Source: Elizabethkingia meningoseptica_A
GTDB lineage: Bacteria; Bacteroidota; Bacteroidia; Flavobacteriales; Weeksellaceae
DNA length: 64,000 nucleotides
Direction of reading: 5' to 3'
Assembly: GCF_045762675.1 (NCBI RefSeq)
Contig: NZ_JBJDLK010000002.1
Coordinates: 496,001-560,000 of the forward strand
Both the position numbers and the translations under genes were made by a program. Of the stretch, positions 1 to 8,664 are shown piece by piece. Below the pieces are notes generated by a model. That model was not told the DNA's origin, made no database searches, and saw only the letters and a program-made list of their open reading frames with translations. The stretch's first letter is position 1, and the number at the start of each line of letters is the position of its first letter.

Positions 1-1
1 C

Positions 2-853
2 ATGACTAATGCTACGGTTCTGCTTACCGGAGAAACAGGAACCGGAAAAGAAGTTTTTGCGCACGCTATTCACGAAACCGGAAGCAGATGTAATAAAAAT
101 TTCGTCGCTATCAATTGTTCTGCTTTTAGTAAAGAGATTCTGGAGAGTGAATTATTCGGTCATAAACAAGGTGCCTTCACCGGTGCTGTAAAAGATAAAA
201 AAGGCTTAGTGGAAGAAGCCAACGGCGGGACTTTATTCCTCGATGAAATCGGAGAAATGCCTTTGGACTTACAGGCTAAGTTATTACGGGTACTGGAAAC
301 CGGAGAATTTATTAAAATGGGTGAAACCAAAGTATCAACTTCTGACTTTCGCCTTATTGCAGCAACAAACCGCAATCTTCCCGAGGAGGTAAGACAGGGC
401 AATTTCAGGGAGGATCTTTATTTCAGGCTGAATGTTTTCGAAATCCATCTGCCTTCACTTCGGGAAAGAAAAGAAGACATAAAAGTACTGGCAAAAAGCT
501 TCATTGACAGCTTCAGTAAAAAAATGAATCTTTCTTCAAAACCTCATGTTTCTGAGGATTATTACAGCACACTAAAAAAGAATGACTGGCCGGGGAATAT
601 ACGGGAACTCAGAAATACCGTAGAACGAAGCCTTATTCTGATGAATAATAATACGCTGGACGCCAACAGTCTTCCGCTTTATACCCAAAAGACAACTCCT
701 GAATCCGACTCGCTAAGTATTAAAGCTCTCGAAAAGGAACACATTCAGAAAGTATTGCAATATACCAAAGGTAATAAAGCCGAGGCAGCAAGGTTACTTG
801 AAATTGGTATTGCTACATTATACAGAAAACTGGAAGAATATCAGCTAAGATAA
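2..853 (+). CDS. Sigma-54-dependent response regulator, C-terminal part (5' truncated by window)
   Basis: The visible 283 residues hold most of an AAA+ sigma-54 activator domain followed by a Fis-type helix-turn-helix. Walker A GETGTGKE is at visible residues 10-17, the sigma-54 contact loop GAFTGA at 57-62, Walker B GGTLFLDE at 75-82, and the DNA-binding end with the AEAARLLEI helix at about 250-283. The gene begins before base 1, since the family has about 20 residues before Walker A and usually a receiver domain in front; the Met at base 2 is internal. The protein would activate RNA polymerase-sigma54 by ATP hydrolysis. The kdp operon downstream has a histidine kinase but no KdpE, so I infer this is its response regulator. 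The receiver domain cannot be seen. Confidence 0.9.
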   Translation: MTNATVLLTGETGTGKEVFAHAIHETGSRCNKNFVAINCSAFSKEILESELFGHKQGAFTGAVKDKKGLVEEANGGTLFLDEIGEMPLDLQAKLLRVLETGEFIKMGETKVSTSDFRLIAATNRNLPEEVRQGNFREDLYFRLNVFEIHLPSLRERKEDIKVLAKSFIDSFSKKMNLSSKPHVSEDYYSTLKKNDWPGNIRELRNTVERSLILMNNNTLDANSLPLYTQKTTPESDSLSIKALEKEHIQKVLQYTKGNKAEAARLLEIGIATLYRKLEEYQLR

Positions 854-1237
854 TAATCGCTCACCATCTGTCCTTAAAAAAATTACAAACTACATTTCAT
901 TATAATCGGATTTCTATATTAACCATTGTATAGCTCTCCATGGGGTTACTCCGTTAAATACACCAGGTTTTATAAACATTGGTATTATAACTTTTTGTCA
1001 AAACCAGAAACATCTATACTAAAACATTAATTCTGTGTTTATCTTTTCCATTCTGAAATAAAATTTTCAGGAACATTTCATTAAAATCAGATCATCAATA
1101 TTCTGCTAAAATATTCATTTTTCAGATTGATTTCCCATTTCCGGAAGATTTCAAAAAAACACAGTTGATTTCTTATCACATTACACCATATTAAACACAA
1201 TTAAAAAACTGAATTACAATAATTTACAAAATTTAAA

Positions 1238-1347
1238 ATGATTAAAAAAACTTTCTTATTAGTGTTATCATTATGCACATTATGAAAACAACAATTCTTT
1301 CAGTTCCTGCTCTATTTTTCTTCCTTTGTCCACACAAAAGATTTTAA
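1238..1347 (+). other. Two overlapping signal-peptide-like mini-ORFs in a 512-bp gap
   Basis: The gap 854-1365 is very AT-rich and holds no convincing gene. Two tiny ORFs overlap as ATGA: 1238-1285 (15 codons, MIKKTFLLVLSLCTL) and 1282-1347 (21 codons, starting MKTTILSVPALFFFLC). Each has a lysine followed by a hydrophobic run, like the start of an exported protein. They may be remnants of a signal peptide, leader peptides of the next cassette, or chance. No clear TAnnTTTG promoter was identified for the cassette that follows. Confidence 0.25.
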
Positions 1348-1365
1348 TTTCTAAAATTATAATGT

Positions 1366-1575
1366 ATGAATGGAACAACACAAATCGATGAAAAAGAAAA
1401 AAAAATCATTAAAAAACAACAATATATTCCTCCCTCAATAGATGTAAGCTGGGTAGAAATGGAACAGGGAATCGCAGCAAATTCAGGTTATCTGAATACC
1501 GGGGTAACCAATACAAATCCTGAAATTGAAGAATGGGGATATGAGGATACTTTTCAGGAAGATTTTGAGATGTAA
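1366..1575 (+). CDS. Small acidic peptide of a fimbrillin-associated family (copy 1, divergent)
   Basis: A 69-residue protein of unknown function without signal peptide or membrane segment. It shares a pattern with three other small proteins in this window (17095, 19020, 21889): a lysine-rich start, a Y-x-P-P segment, a central hydrophobic strand ending in MEQGIA (MEEGIA or MEEGVA in the others), and an acidic tail with a conserved Trp (EEWGYED here, EQWDT or EWDT in the others). All four sit 23-31 nt upstream of a fimbrillin-like lipoprotein gene. This copy is the most divergent, with a longer N-terminus and no final Trp. Pairing and conservation indicate a real gene acting with the lipoprotein; no biochemical role can be named. 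Confidence 0.7.
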   Translation: MNGTTQIDEKEKKIIKKQQYIPPSIDVSWVEMEQGIAANSGYLNTGVTNTNPEIEEWGYEDTFQEDFEM

Positions 1576-1599
1576 TGTATAAAAAATAAACAATAAAAT

Positions 1600-3300
1600 A
1601 TGATGAATAATAGAAGCATACTAAACAAAATATACTGTCTGATTATATTGGGAATATTATTTTCCTGTTCTTCAAGAGACGAAGATCCTGTAACGAATAA
1701 TAATACTCCAAAAGGGAACTTCCTAAACCTCTTAATCATAGGTATAGAAGGTAAAGATAATGATATAACCGCTACAAAAACAGCAACTACAGGTAAAGCT
1801 TTTTCTGCTGCGGCTAAAAACACAAAAGAAGAGCTTATTTCATTCGGAAATTACAATGCGCTGGTCAGTATAGAAAAACCCGAAGAAATGCCAAAAACAG
1901 CAAACACTTCTAAGACCCTTAATCCTCAGGCAACGGTAAGTATGGAAAACAACATCAAATACCGTTTGTTATTATTTCGTGATCGGGATAAAAAGCTCGT
2001 AAACAACTCCGTTATAACAGCAGGACAGCCTTTAACAGATACTATACGGGTAGATGCCGGAGAAAAATACCAATGGTACACCATATCCGCAAATGATAGT
2101 CAGACCCCTCCGGATATCAATGTTCAGGGAATTGTAAGCGGCGTCATTAATAAAGACTTTTTATATGCAGCAGGTACATTAAATGCAGAATCCGGACAGA
2201 ATGATCTGAGCATCATATTCAAAAGAAGAACATTTCGTATCACTGTGGAGCTCGATGTAAGCCAGATTGAAGGACATTATATAAGAGATGTAACAACAGA
2301 TGTAGGAACCGGAGCACCGGGGCAAAAAGACTTTACATCTTCTATTATCAGAACCGGTGATTTTAATATCTTTACTAATGAATATTCCAACGTAAAAGAA
2401 GCGCCTGAATCCGGAAGAGTCATCACAGCCGCAAATATGACCGGCACAAGGACCATAAAAACAGCAACATTTTATACGGTGGGCACCCCGGCTGATCAAA
2501 ACTATGGCCTCATGATTGAAGATAATACCCTTAGGGTAAAATTTTCAGATTTCAGGCTGCTCTATAATGTAAATGGTAATGCCGGAATCAAAAATATTGG
2601 TGAAAAAATTGTTCCGTATAAAAATGATCTATTTAACAGTACTCCCAACATTGGGTTAGGCCTTGGAAACAGTATGAAACTGATTGCCCGATTAAAAGAA
2701 GGAGGAGGTTCTGGCATTGAGATCGGAGGAGCCATTTGGGCTGAAACAAATTTGGTGTATGTACCAAGTGCTTCTCCGGAAAACCGTTATCAGTTCAGGG
2801 AAAACAATGATTATTCACGTACCGATAGCAATGAATTCTGGAAATGGATGTCAATGCTGCCAGGTTCCAGAGGTAATGCCGGTAGTGGAGATCCCTGCAG
2901 CAAAGTTTTGCCGGAAAACACATGGCGAATGCCGAAACAAACTGAGCTGCGTAGTATATTAGAAGGATTTGCCGGTGGTAAATATACGATTTTAAGAGAA
3001 TATACAGGCAGTCCTCTACACAGATACCAACAATTATGGGAAATAGAAGGAGATACTTCCGGTAGAATAATGAATCTCGGATATCACGGATACATAAGTG
3101 CATTTGGAGGAATATTAATAGATGCACCTTCCGGATCCGGACCTTCCAGCAGAGTTTCAGCATACTATTGGCATTCGGATCAGTCCGGAAGTCAGGGAAG
3201 TGCCACACTCTTAAGATACAGTAACGGATCATGGAGTTCGGTATCCTATGATTATATAGATAAAAATATCGGGGGATCTGTCCGTTGTGTAAAAGCATAG
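1600..3300 (+). CDS. FISUMP/fimbrillin-like surface lipoprotein (copy 1)
   Basis: A 566-residue lipoprotein: a hydrophobic signal peptide ends in the lipobox LFSC with Cys23, followed by S-S-R-D-E-D, the acidic kind of sequence that directs Bacteroidota lipoproteins to the cell surface. The middle part resembles the fimbrillin-like proteins at 17300, 19217 and 22099 in layout (neutral N-terminal repeat-poor region, then a beta-rich part). The C-terminal 200 residues resemble the FISUMP-type domain, with an N-T-W-R-M-P segment and the terminal G-x-S-V-R-C-V-K signature. The start could be 1600 or 1603 (Met-Met). It follows the small peptide gene by 24 nt, so the two are surely co-transcribed. 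Likely a surface adhesin or pilus-like component; function not shown. Confidence 0.75.
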   Translation: MMNNRSILNKIYCLIILGILFSCSSRDEDPVTNNNTPKGNFLNLLIIGIEGKDNDITATKTATTGKAFSAAAKNTKEELISFGNYNALVSIEKPEEMPKTANTSKTLNPQATVSMENNIKYRLLLFRDRDKKLVNNSVITAGQPLTDTIRVDAGEKYQWYTISANDSQTPPDINVQGIVSGVINKDFLYAAGTLNAESGQNDLSIIFKRRTFRITVELDVSQIEGHYIRDVTTDVGTGAPGQKDFTSSIIRTGDFNIFTNEYSNVKEAPESGRVITAANMTGTRTIKTATFYTVGTPADQNYGLMIEDNTLRVKFSDFRLLYNVNGNAGIKNIGEKIVPYKNDLFNSTPNIGLGLGNSMKLIARLKEGGGSGIEIGGAIWAETNLVYVPSASPENRYQFRENNDYSRTDSNEFWKWMSMLPGSRGNAGSGDPCSKVLPENTWRMPKQTELRSILEGFAGGKYTILREYTGSPLHRYQQLWEIEGDTSGRIMNLGYHGYISAFGGILIDAPSGSGPSSRVSAYYWHSDQSGSQGSATLLRYSNGSWSSVSYDYIDKNIGGSVRCVKA

Positions 3301-3339
3301 ACCGAAAAAACAGATCAGTTTCAAAAGTTATTTAACTAA

Positions 3340-3530
3340 GAACCTGTTTAAAATTTTATGGAAACTTTCATTAGAGTTCTTTAAAATCATCTTTACTAAA
3401 CTTTGATGCTCTTTTGAGCCTATTTTTCACTTCCTATTTTTGATTTAGCCCGCTAAATCTTCAAACATGAAGCATAAAATCCATCTCAATATAGCTATAA
3501 AAATTTTAGTAATAAAATGTAAACAGGCTC
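3340..3530. mobile_element. 191-bp MITE-like element with terminal inverted repeats
   Basis: The ends GAACCTGTTTA (3340-3350) and TAAACAGGCTC (3520-3530) are inverted copies, and the match continues into the AT-rich TTTTAT part with a few mismatches. Both ends are flanked by TAA (3337-3339 and 3531-3533), a plausible 3-bp target duplication of the kind made by some IS5-family elements. There is no ORF inside. The element lies between the stop of the lipoprotein gene and the hairpin terminator at 3534, so it appears to have landed in the 3' UTR. Confidence 0.6.
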
Positions 3531-3531
3531 T

Positions 3532-3571
3532 AAAAATCGCAGCAATCTTAAAGTATTGCTGCGATTTTGTT
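3532..3571 (+). terminator. Rho-independent terminator of the first lipoprotein cassette
   Basis: A strong stem, AAATCGCAGCAAT paired with ATTGCTGCGATTT around an 8-nt loop, is followed by TTTTGTTT. It probably ends the 1366-3300 transcript and is now separated from it by the MITE. Confidence 0.75.
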
Positions 3572-3638
3572 TAAGGACATGAAACCTATATGGCTTATAT
3601 ACAAATTTAATAATATCAATCTTATCATTTTGAATAAG

Positions 3639-3664
3639 AGCCTATCATTTTGATAGGCTTTTTA
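3639..3664 (+). terminator. Second hairpin terminator before the kdp operon
   Basis: AGCCTATCA, a TTT loop, TGATAGGCT, then TTTTT. A 9-bp perfect stem with a T-run, about 115 bp before the first kdp mini-gene. Confidence 0.6.
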
Positions 3665-3779
3665 CATTTTCAAAAGTTTTCAAAACCATAACAAAATACT
3701 ATAAAACAACAGTTTATAATAAAACAACAGCTATTGGAACCGGATTTGGCATCTGTTGTTCAGAAATAATATATAAAAG

Positions 3780-3890
3780 ATGACAACTATTAAAAGAAGA
3801 CGACAGAAAAGATTGTTATTCCTCATGCAGGCACTGATGATATTTTTTGCAATGCTTATTGTTCTAACCTCAATAATTAAAATGTTATGA
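3780..3890 (+). CDS. 36-residue membrane mini-protein, first ORF of the kdp operon
   Basis: Starts M-T-T-I-K-R-R-R-Q-K-R and then has one hydrophobic segment of about 22 residues, so it would be a single-span membrane protein with a basic cytoplasmic N-terminus. Its stop overlaps the next start codon (ATGA at 3887), which suggests translational coupling. I know of no named family; its position directly before kdpF suggests an accessory subunit or assembly factor of the Kdp complex. Confidence 0.5.
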   Translation: MTTIKRRRQKRLLFLMQALMIFFAMLIVLTSIIKML

Positions 3891-3970
3891 TGTTTATTGC
3901 CCTTTTAATCCTCAGCATTGTGCTGTTCTGGCTACTATACAAATCAGTTCAATTTTTTGATAAAATATAA
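3887..3970 (+). CDS. 27-residue membrane mini-protein, second ORF of the kdp operon
   Basis: One hydrophobic segment (F-I-A-L-L-I-L-S-I-V-L-F-W-L-L) followed by a short polar tail ending D-K-I. It overlaps the preceding mini-gene by ATGA and ends 4 nt before the kdpF start. Possibly a second KdpF-like peptide, but it lacks the typical P-E-K-F ending. Confidence 0.5.
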   Translation: MMFIALLILSIVLFWLLYKSVQFFDKI

Positions 3971-3974
3971 TATC

Positions 3975-4052
3975 ATGTGGAGTTTATTCATCCTTTCAGT
4001 TCTGGCTTTCATTTATATCTGTTATGTTTTAATGAAACCTGAAAAATTTTAA
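3975..4052 (+). CDS. kdpF: KdpF, small subunit of the Kdp potassium-transporting ATPase
   Basis: A 25-residue peptide with one transmembrane helix and the C-terminal M-K-P-E-K-F ending typical of KdpF. KdpF is a lipid-like stabiliser of the KdpABC complex in the inner membrane. It lies 6 nt upstream of kdpA, the usual order. Confidence 0.8.
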   Translation: MWSLFILSVLAFIYICYVLMKPEKF

Positions 4053-4058
4053 ACAATT

Positions 4059-5753
4059 ATGAATACAGAAATCTTAGGCATTATTGCCATGTTTATCATT
4101 ACCCTGATCACAGGGTTGCTTTTAGGCAGGTATATTGCCCGCGTATATGGCCATGAAAAAACTTTTTTGGATCCGGTTTTTAAACCTGTTGAAAAAATAT
4201 TCTACAGATTTTCAGGAATAAATCCTGAACGCCAGATGAACTGGAAACAAAATATGTACGCCATGCTCACCATTAATATCGTATGGTTTGTTATAGGGTT
4301 TATCCTTTTACAAACCCAGCAATGGCTTCCTTTAAATCCAGACAACAACCCCAATATGTCTCCGGATCTGGCCTTTAATACAACTATATCCTTCCTGGTC
4401 AACTGTAACCTTCAGCATTATTCCGGTGAAACAGGTGTAAGTTATTTAAGCCAGTTGTTCTTAATGTTTTTACAATTTGTCACAGCTGCAACCGGAATGG
4501 CCGCTATGGCTGTTTTATTTAAAGCTTTTAAAGAAAAAACAACGAAAGACCTTGGGAATTTCTACGATTATTTCATGAAATCAATGACCAGAATTCTGAT
4601 CCCGCTTTCTGTAATCGTAGCATTTATACTTTCGGCAAACGGAAGCCCGATGACATTTGAGGGAAAAGACCATATTACGACCCTTGAAGGACAAAAATCA
4701 GATGTTTCAAGAGGTCCTGTTGCCGCTTTTGTAGCAATAAAACATTTAGGAACCAATGGTGGTGGTTTTTTCGGAACCAACTCAGCCCATCCATTGGAAA
4801 ACCCTAATTATATGACCAATATGACGGAAATGATCGCCCAGATGATCATTCCTTTTGCATTGGTTTTCGCATTGGGCTTTTACCTCAACAGAAAAAGACT
4901 TTCATGGACCATATTCACCGTTATGACCGTTGGTTTTCTCGCACTGGCAATACCAAATATTATTAATGAAACATCCGGAAATCCTCTTATCACTCAAATG
5001 GGAACAGACAATAGTCTGGGAGCTATGGAGGGTAAAGAAATTCGTTTCGGGAGTGCCGCCTCCGGATACTGGAGTATTGCAACAACTGTTATTTCTACAG
5101 GTTCTGTAAACTCTATGCACGACAGTACTATGCCGCTTTCCGGAATGAACGAACTTCTGGCAATGATGATCAACTGCTTCTATGGCGGGTGTGGTGTAGG
5201 GATCCTGAACTACTTTATATTCATTATTCTTGCTGTATTTATCAGTGGCTTAATGGTCGGCAGGACACCAGAGTTTCTGGGCAAAAAAATTGAAGCTAAA
5301 GAGATGAAAATTGCGATGGTCGTGGCACTATTTCATCCATTCCTTATTCTTGCAGGGACGGCCATTACCGCTTATATGCCGGAATTCGGAACAAAAACAC
5401 TGAACAATCCCGGGTTCCATGGTTTTAGTGAAATGTTGTATGAATTTACCTCTTCATCTGCCAATAACGGATCCGGTTTTGAAGGACTGGGAGACAACAC
5501 ACCATGGTGGAATATTTCCACAGGAATTGTACTGCTCCTTTCCAGATTCATCCCGATTATCGGTCCGATAGCTATTGCAGGATGCCTGGCTGAGAAGAAA
5601 TTTATTCCCGAAGGATCAGGAACCCTTAAAACCGATACCCTCACATTCGGATTTATGACACTGGCTGTCATCTTACTGATCGCTGCCCTGTCCTTCTTCC
5701 CTTCACTTACACTGGGGCCTATTGCAGAACAGCTTCAATACTTCTCCAAATAA
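4059..5753 (+). CDS. kdpA: KdpA, potassium-binding channel subunit of Kdp ATPase
   Basis: 564 residues, close to the 557 of E. coli KdpA, with about ten membrane helices. The four selectivity-filter segments of this K+-transporter superfamily protein are visible: FLVNCNLQHYSGE, LGTNGGGFFGTNS, NCFYGGCGVG and SSSANNGSGFEG. KdpA binds and passes K+ while KdpB hydrolyses ATP, giving high-affinity uptake at low external K+. It is flanked by kdpF and kdpB in one operon. Confidence 0.97.
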   Translation: MNTEILGIIAMFIITLITGLLLGRYIARVYGHEKTFLDPVFKPVEKIFYRFSGINPERQMNWKQNMYAMLTINIVWFVIGFILLQTQQWLPLNPDNNPNMSPDLAFNTTISFLVNCNLQHYSGETGVSYLSQLFLMFLQFVTAATGMAAMAVLFKAFKEKTTKDLGNFYDYFMKSMTRILIPLSVIVAFILSANGSPMTFEGKDHITTLEGQKSDVSRGPVAAFVAIKHLGTNGGGFFGTNSAHPLENPNYMTNMTEMIAQMIIPFALVFALGFYLNRKRLSWTIFTVMTVGFLALAIPNIINETSGNPLITQMGTDNSLGAMEGKEIRFGSAASGYWSIATTVISTGSVNSMHDSTMPLSGMNELLAMMINCFYGGCGVGILNYFIFIILAVFISGLMVGRTPEFLGKKIEAKEMKIAMVVALFHPFLILAGTAITAYMPEFGTKTLNNPGFHGFSEMLYEFTSSSANNGSGFEGLGDNTPWWNISTGIVLLLSRFIPIIGPIAIAGCLAEKKFIPEGSGTLKTDTLTFGFMTLAVILLIAALSFFPSLTLGPIAEQLQYFSK

Positions 5754-5777
5754 CAGAACTTTTTTAATCGTAAAAAA

Positions 5778-7817
5778 ATGAAAAATCAATCTCAAACATT
5801 ATTTCAAAAAGATTTAGTCAATGAAGCGGTAAAACAATCTTTTGTAAAGCTAAGTCCGAAAATCATGTTTAAAAACCCTGTCATGTTCCTTGTGGAAATA
5901 GGTACTGTAGTTATGTTTATTGTATCATTAATCAGTCTTACAGGAAACACCAGTCAGGGAAGTTTTGCTTACAACTTTTTAGTGTTTATCATATTACTCT
6001 TCACTGTATTGTTTGCCAATTTTGCTGAAGCTATTGCTGAAGCAAGAGGTAAAGCCCAGGCTGATTCTCTGAGAAAAACCCGGGAGGAAACTCCGGCAAA
6101 GCTTATTACACAAAATAATCCGGGATTTCAGGTAGAAACAACACTGAAAAGATCAGCCGAAATGAAACTTGGGGATATCTTCCTTTGTGAAGCCGGAGAC
6201 CAAATTCCAATGGATGGAGAAATTATTGAAGGGCTTGCTACAATTGATGAATCAGCTATTACCGGAGAAAGTGCGCCTGTAATCCGCGAAGCCGGAGGTG
6301 ATAAAAGCTCTGTAACCGGAGGCACCAAAGTACTTTCAGACAGAATAAAAGTAAAGGTAACCACCAAACCCGGAGAATCTTTTCTGGATAAAATGATTGC
6401 TCTTGTAGAAGGAGCTTCCCGTCAGAAAACGCCAAACGAAATCGCTCTTACCATACTTTTAGCCGGGTTTACACTCACTTTCATTATTGTGACCGTAACA
6501 CTAAAACCTTTTGCAGACTACGCGCAAACCCCAATTACAATAGCGGCATTCATTTCCCTTTTTGTTTGTTTAATCCCCACTACTATTGGTGGTTTGCTTT
6601 CTGCAATCGGTATTGCCGGAATGGACAGAGCCCTTCGTGCTAATGTAATTACCAAAAGTGGAAAAGCTGTAGAAACGGCCGGAGATATCGACGTATTATT
6701 ACTGGACAAAACCGGAACCATTACCATAGGAAACCGTAAGGCAACTCAGTTTCATCCGGCTCTATCAGCAGACAGAGAAGAATTTGTAAAAGCTGCAGCA
6801 TTGAGTTCCGTTGCCGATGAAACGCCAGAAGGAAAATCTATTATTGAACTCAGTCAGATGAAACCGGAAGATCTGAAAGTAGCAAACCCTCAGTTTATCA
6901 AATTTACAGCTGAAACCAGAACTTCAGGTATCGACTTCGGGGACACCCGGATAAGAAAAGGGGCTTATGATACCATCAAAAAACTAACAGAGAAAGCAGG
7001 AAATAGCTTCCCGCAGGAAACTGAAGCTATGGTTAAAAGTATTTCTGAAAACGGTGGTACTCCCCTGGTGGTTTCCCTTAATGAAAAAGTAATTGGTGTA
7101 ATCGAGCTGCAGGACATTATCAAAACCGGTATTCAGGAACGCTTTCAGCGTCTGAGAAAAATGGGCGTAAAAACAGTAATGGTGACCGGAGATAATCCTT
7201 TAACCGCTAAATATATTGCAGAGAAAGCGGGTGTAGATGATTTTATTGCTGAAGCAAAACCGGAGGATAAGATGAACTACATTAAAAAAGAGCAGCAGGC
7301 CGGAAAACTTGTCGCCATGATGGGAGACGGAACCAATGATGCTCCGGCGCTCGCTCAGGCTGATGTAGGTGTTGCCATGAACAGTGGTACACAAGCGGCC
7401 AAAGAGGCAGGAAACATGGTAGATCTTGACAATGACCCCACCAAACTGATTGAAATAGTGGAAATCGGAAAACAACTCCTGATGACCCGCGGAACACTTA
7501 CCACATTTAGTATTGCAAATGACGTAGCCAAGTATTTCGCTATTATCCCGGCGCTGTTCATCACTTTTATTCCGGCACTTCAGAAACTGAATATTATGCA
7601 TCTGCACAGTCCTCAGTCAGCGATATTGTCTGCTATTATTTTCAATGCCGTTATTATCCCTATCCTTATCCCTCTTGCGCTAAAAGGCGTTGCTTATAAA
7701 CCTATCGGAGCAAGTGCATTATTAAGAAGAAATCTTCTTATCTACGGATTAGGAGGCATTATTGTCCCTTTTATCGGAATAAAAATTATCGATCTATTCA
7801 TCAGTATATTCTTTTAA
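5778..7817 (+). CDS. kdpB: KdpB, P-type ATPase subunit of Kdp
   Basis: 679 residues. The phosphorylated Asp is D310 in DKTGTI, the actuator loop TGES is at 162-165, and the hinge motif is GDGTNDAPALAQADVG. Membrane helices lie in the N-terminal 80 residues, around the CLIPTTIGG segment (264-272), and at the C-terminus. The Ser of TGES is the inhibitory phosphorylation site in E. coli KdpB and is conserved (S165). It hydrolyses ATP to drive K+ through KdpA. 24 nt downstream of kdpA. Confidence 0.98.
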   Translation: MKNQSQTLFQKDLVNEAVKQSFVKLSPKIMFKNPVMFLVEIGTVVMFIVSLISLTGNTSQGSFAYNFLVFIILLFTVLFANFAEAIAEARGKAQADSLRKTREETPAKLITQNNPGFQVETTLKRSAEMKLGDIFLCEAGDQIPMDGEIIEGLATIDESAITGESAPVIREAGGDKSSVTGGTKVLSDRIKVKVTTKPGESFLDKMIALVEGASRQKTPNEIALTILLAGFTLTFIIVTVTLKPFADYAQTPITIAAFISLFVCLIPTTIGGLLSAIGIAGMDRALRANVITKSGKAVETAGDIDVLLLDKTGTITIGNRKATQFHPALSADREEFVKAAALSSVADETPEGKSIIELSQMKPEDLKVANPQFIKFTAETRTSGIDFGDTRIRKGAYDTIKKLTEKAGNSFPQETEAMVKSISENGGTPLVVSLNEKVIGVIELQDIIKTGIQERFQRLRKMGVKTVMVTGDNPLTAKYIAEKAGVDDFIAEAKPEDKMNYIKKEQQAGKLVAMMGDGTNDAPALAQADVGVAMNSGTQAAKEAGNMVDLDNDPTKLIEIVEIGKQLLMTRGTLTTFSIANDVAKYFAIIPALFITFIPALQKLNIMHLHSPQSAILSAIIFNAVIIPILIPLALKGVAYKPIGASALLRRNLLIYGLGGIIVPFIGIKIIDLFISIFF

Positions 7818-7828
7818 AAATTTAGAAA

Positions 7829-8389
7829 ATGAAAAATTATATTCTTCCCACCGTTAAACTCACTATTGTAATGGTCGTTCTTGTAGGTATTTATCTGCTA
7901 TTTGTATATGCAGGTTCAAAAGTATTGCCTACCCAGGGAAATGCGGAAATCATCTCGTATAAAGATCAGCGTTTTTATAAAAACATAGGTCAGGAATTCA
8001 AGTCTCCAAAATATTTTCATGGCCGTCCGTCTGCTGTAAATTACAAAGCAGACGGAAGTGGAGCCAGCAACAAAGGCCCCAGCAATAAAGAGTATCTTGA
8101 AATTGTACAAAAGAGAATTGATACACTGAAAATGCAAAATCCGGGAATGGATAATAATAAAGTTCCTGTAGAATTAGTTACTGCAAGCGGCAGCGGATTA
8201 GATCCTGACATCTCATCTGAGGGGGCTCTTTATCAGGTAAAAAGAATCGCTAAATCCAGAAATATTTCCGAACAGGAAGTGACTGAACTTGTACATCAGA
8301 ATACCACACCGCCGGTGCTGCACCTTTTTGGTCCCGCAACCGTTAACGTTCTGCAGCTAAACATCGCACTGGACAAACAGTATCCGTAA
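7829..8389 (+). CDS. kdpC: KdpC, Kdp ATPase accessory subunit
   Basis: 186 residues with one N-terminal membrane helix (about 7-28) and a periplasmic domain with the family segments FHGRPSAVNY, SGSGLDPDIS and LNVLQLN-like VNVLQLNIAL. KdpC stabilises the KdpAB complex and is thought to raise ATP affinity. It starts 11 nt after kdpB. Confidence 0.96.
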   Translation: MKNYILPTVKLTIVMVVLVGIYLLFVYAGSKVLPTQGNAEIISYKDQRFYKNIGQEFKSPKYFHGRPSAVNYKADGSGASNKGPSNKEYLEIVQKRIDTLKMQNPGMDNNKVPVELVTASGSGLDPDISSEGALYQVKRIAKSRNISEQEVTELVHQNTTPPVLHLFGPATVNVLQLNIALDKQYP

Positions 8390-8542
8390 AAATAATATTT
8401 AATAGGACATCCATTAATATTTCGAAAATCTCAACTATTATATCATCACTTCGAGTAAAAATTTTGTAGCAAATTGTTATCTACAGGCTTCATTACAGTT
8501 CAAATTGACCGAATGCTATTATTATAGAGAATACATTCGTCG

Positions 8543-8580
8543 CTTCGAGTAAAATTCTGAAAGAATTTTGTATCGAGAAG
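8543..8580. repeat. Dispersed palindromic intergenic repeat
   Basis: A nested inverted repeat: CTTCGA and TCGAGAAG outside, AAATTCT-gaa-AGAATTT inside. Nearly the same sequence recurs at 56474-56511, and a degraded CTTCGAGTAAAAATTTTGTAGC copy begins at about 8455. This is a genome-wide style of repeat rather than a gene-specific site. It occupies the 275-bp gap between kdpC and the porin gene. Confidence 0.6.
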
Positions 8581-8664
8581 TCTATTCATGAATGACGTTG
8601 CATAACAGACACACCCTTACTCTCTATGATCGGGTAATTAAGTAAATAAACGACAACAGACATT

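Noticed and set aside
2795..3298. Minus-strand open frame of 167 codons inside the FISUMP lipoprotein gene
   Set aside because: Antisense to a well-supported coding region; rich in Cys, His and Tyr, as expected for a shadow frame.
7200..7607. Overlapping minus-strand frames within kdpB
   Set aside because: Full overlap with a confidently assigned P-type ATPase gene; no family resemblance.
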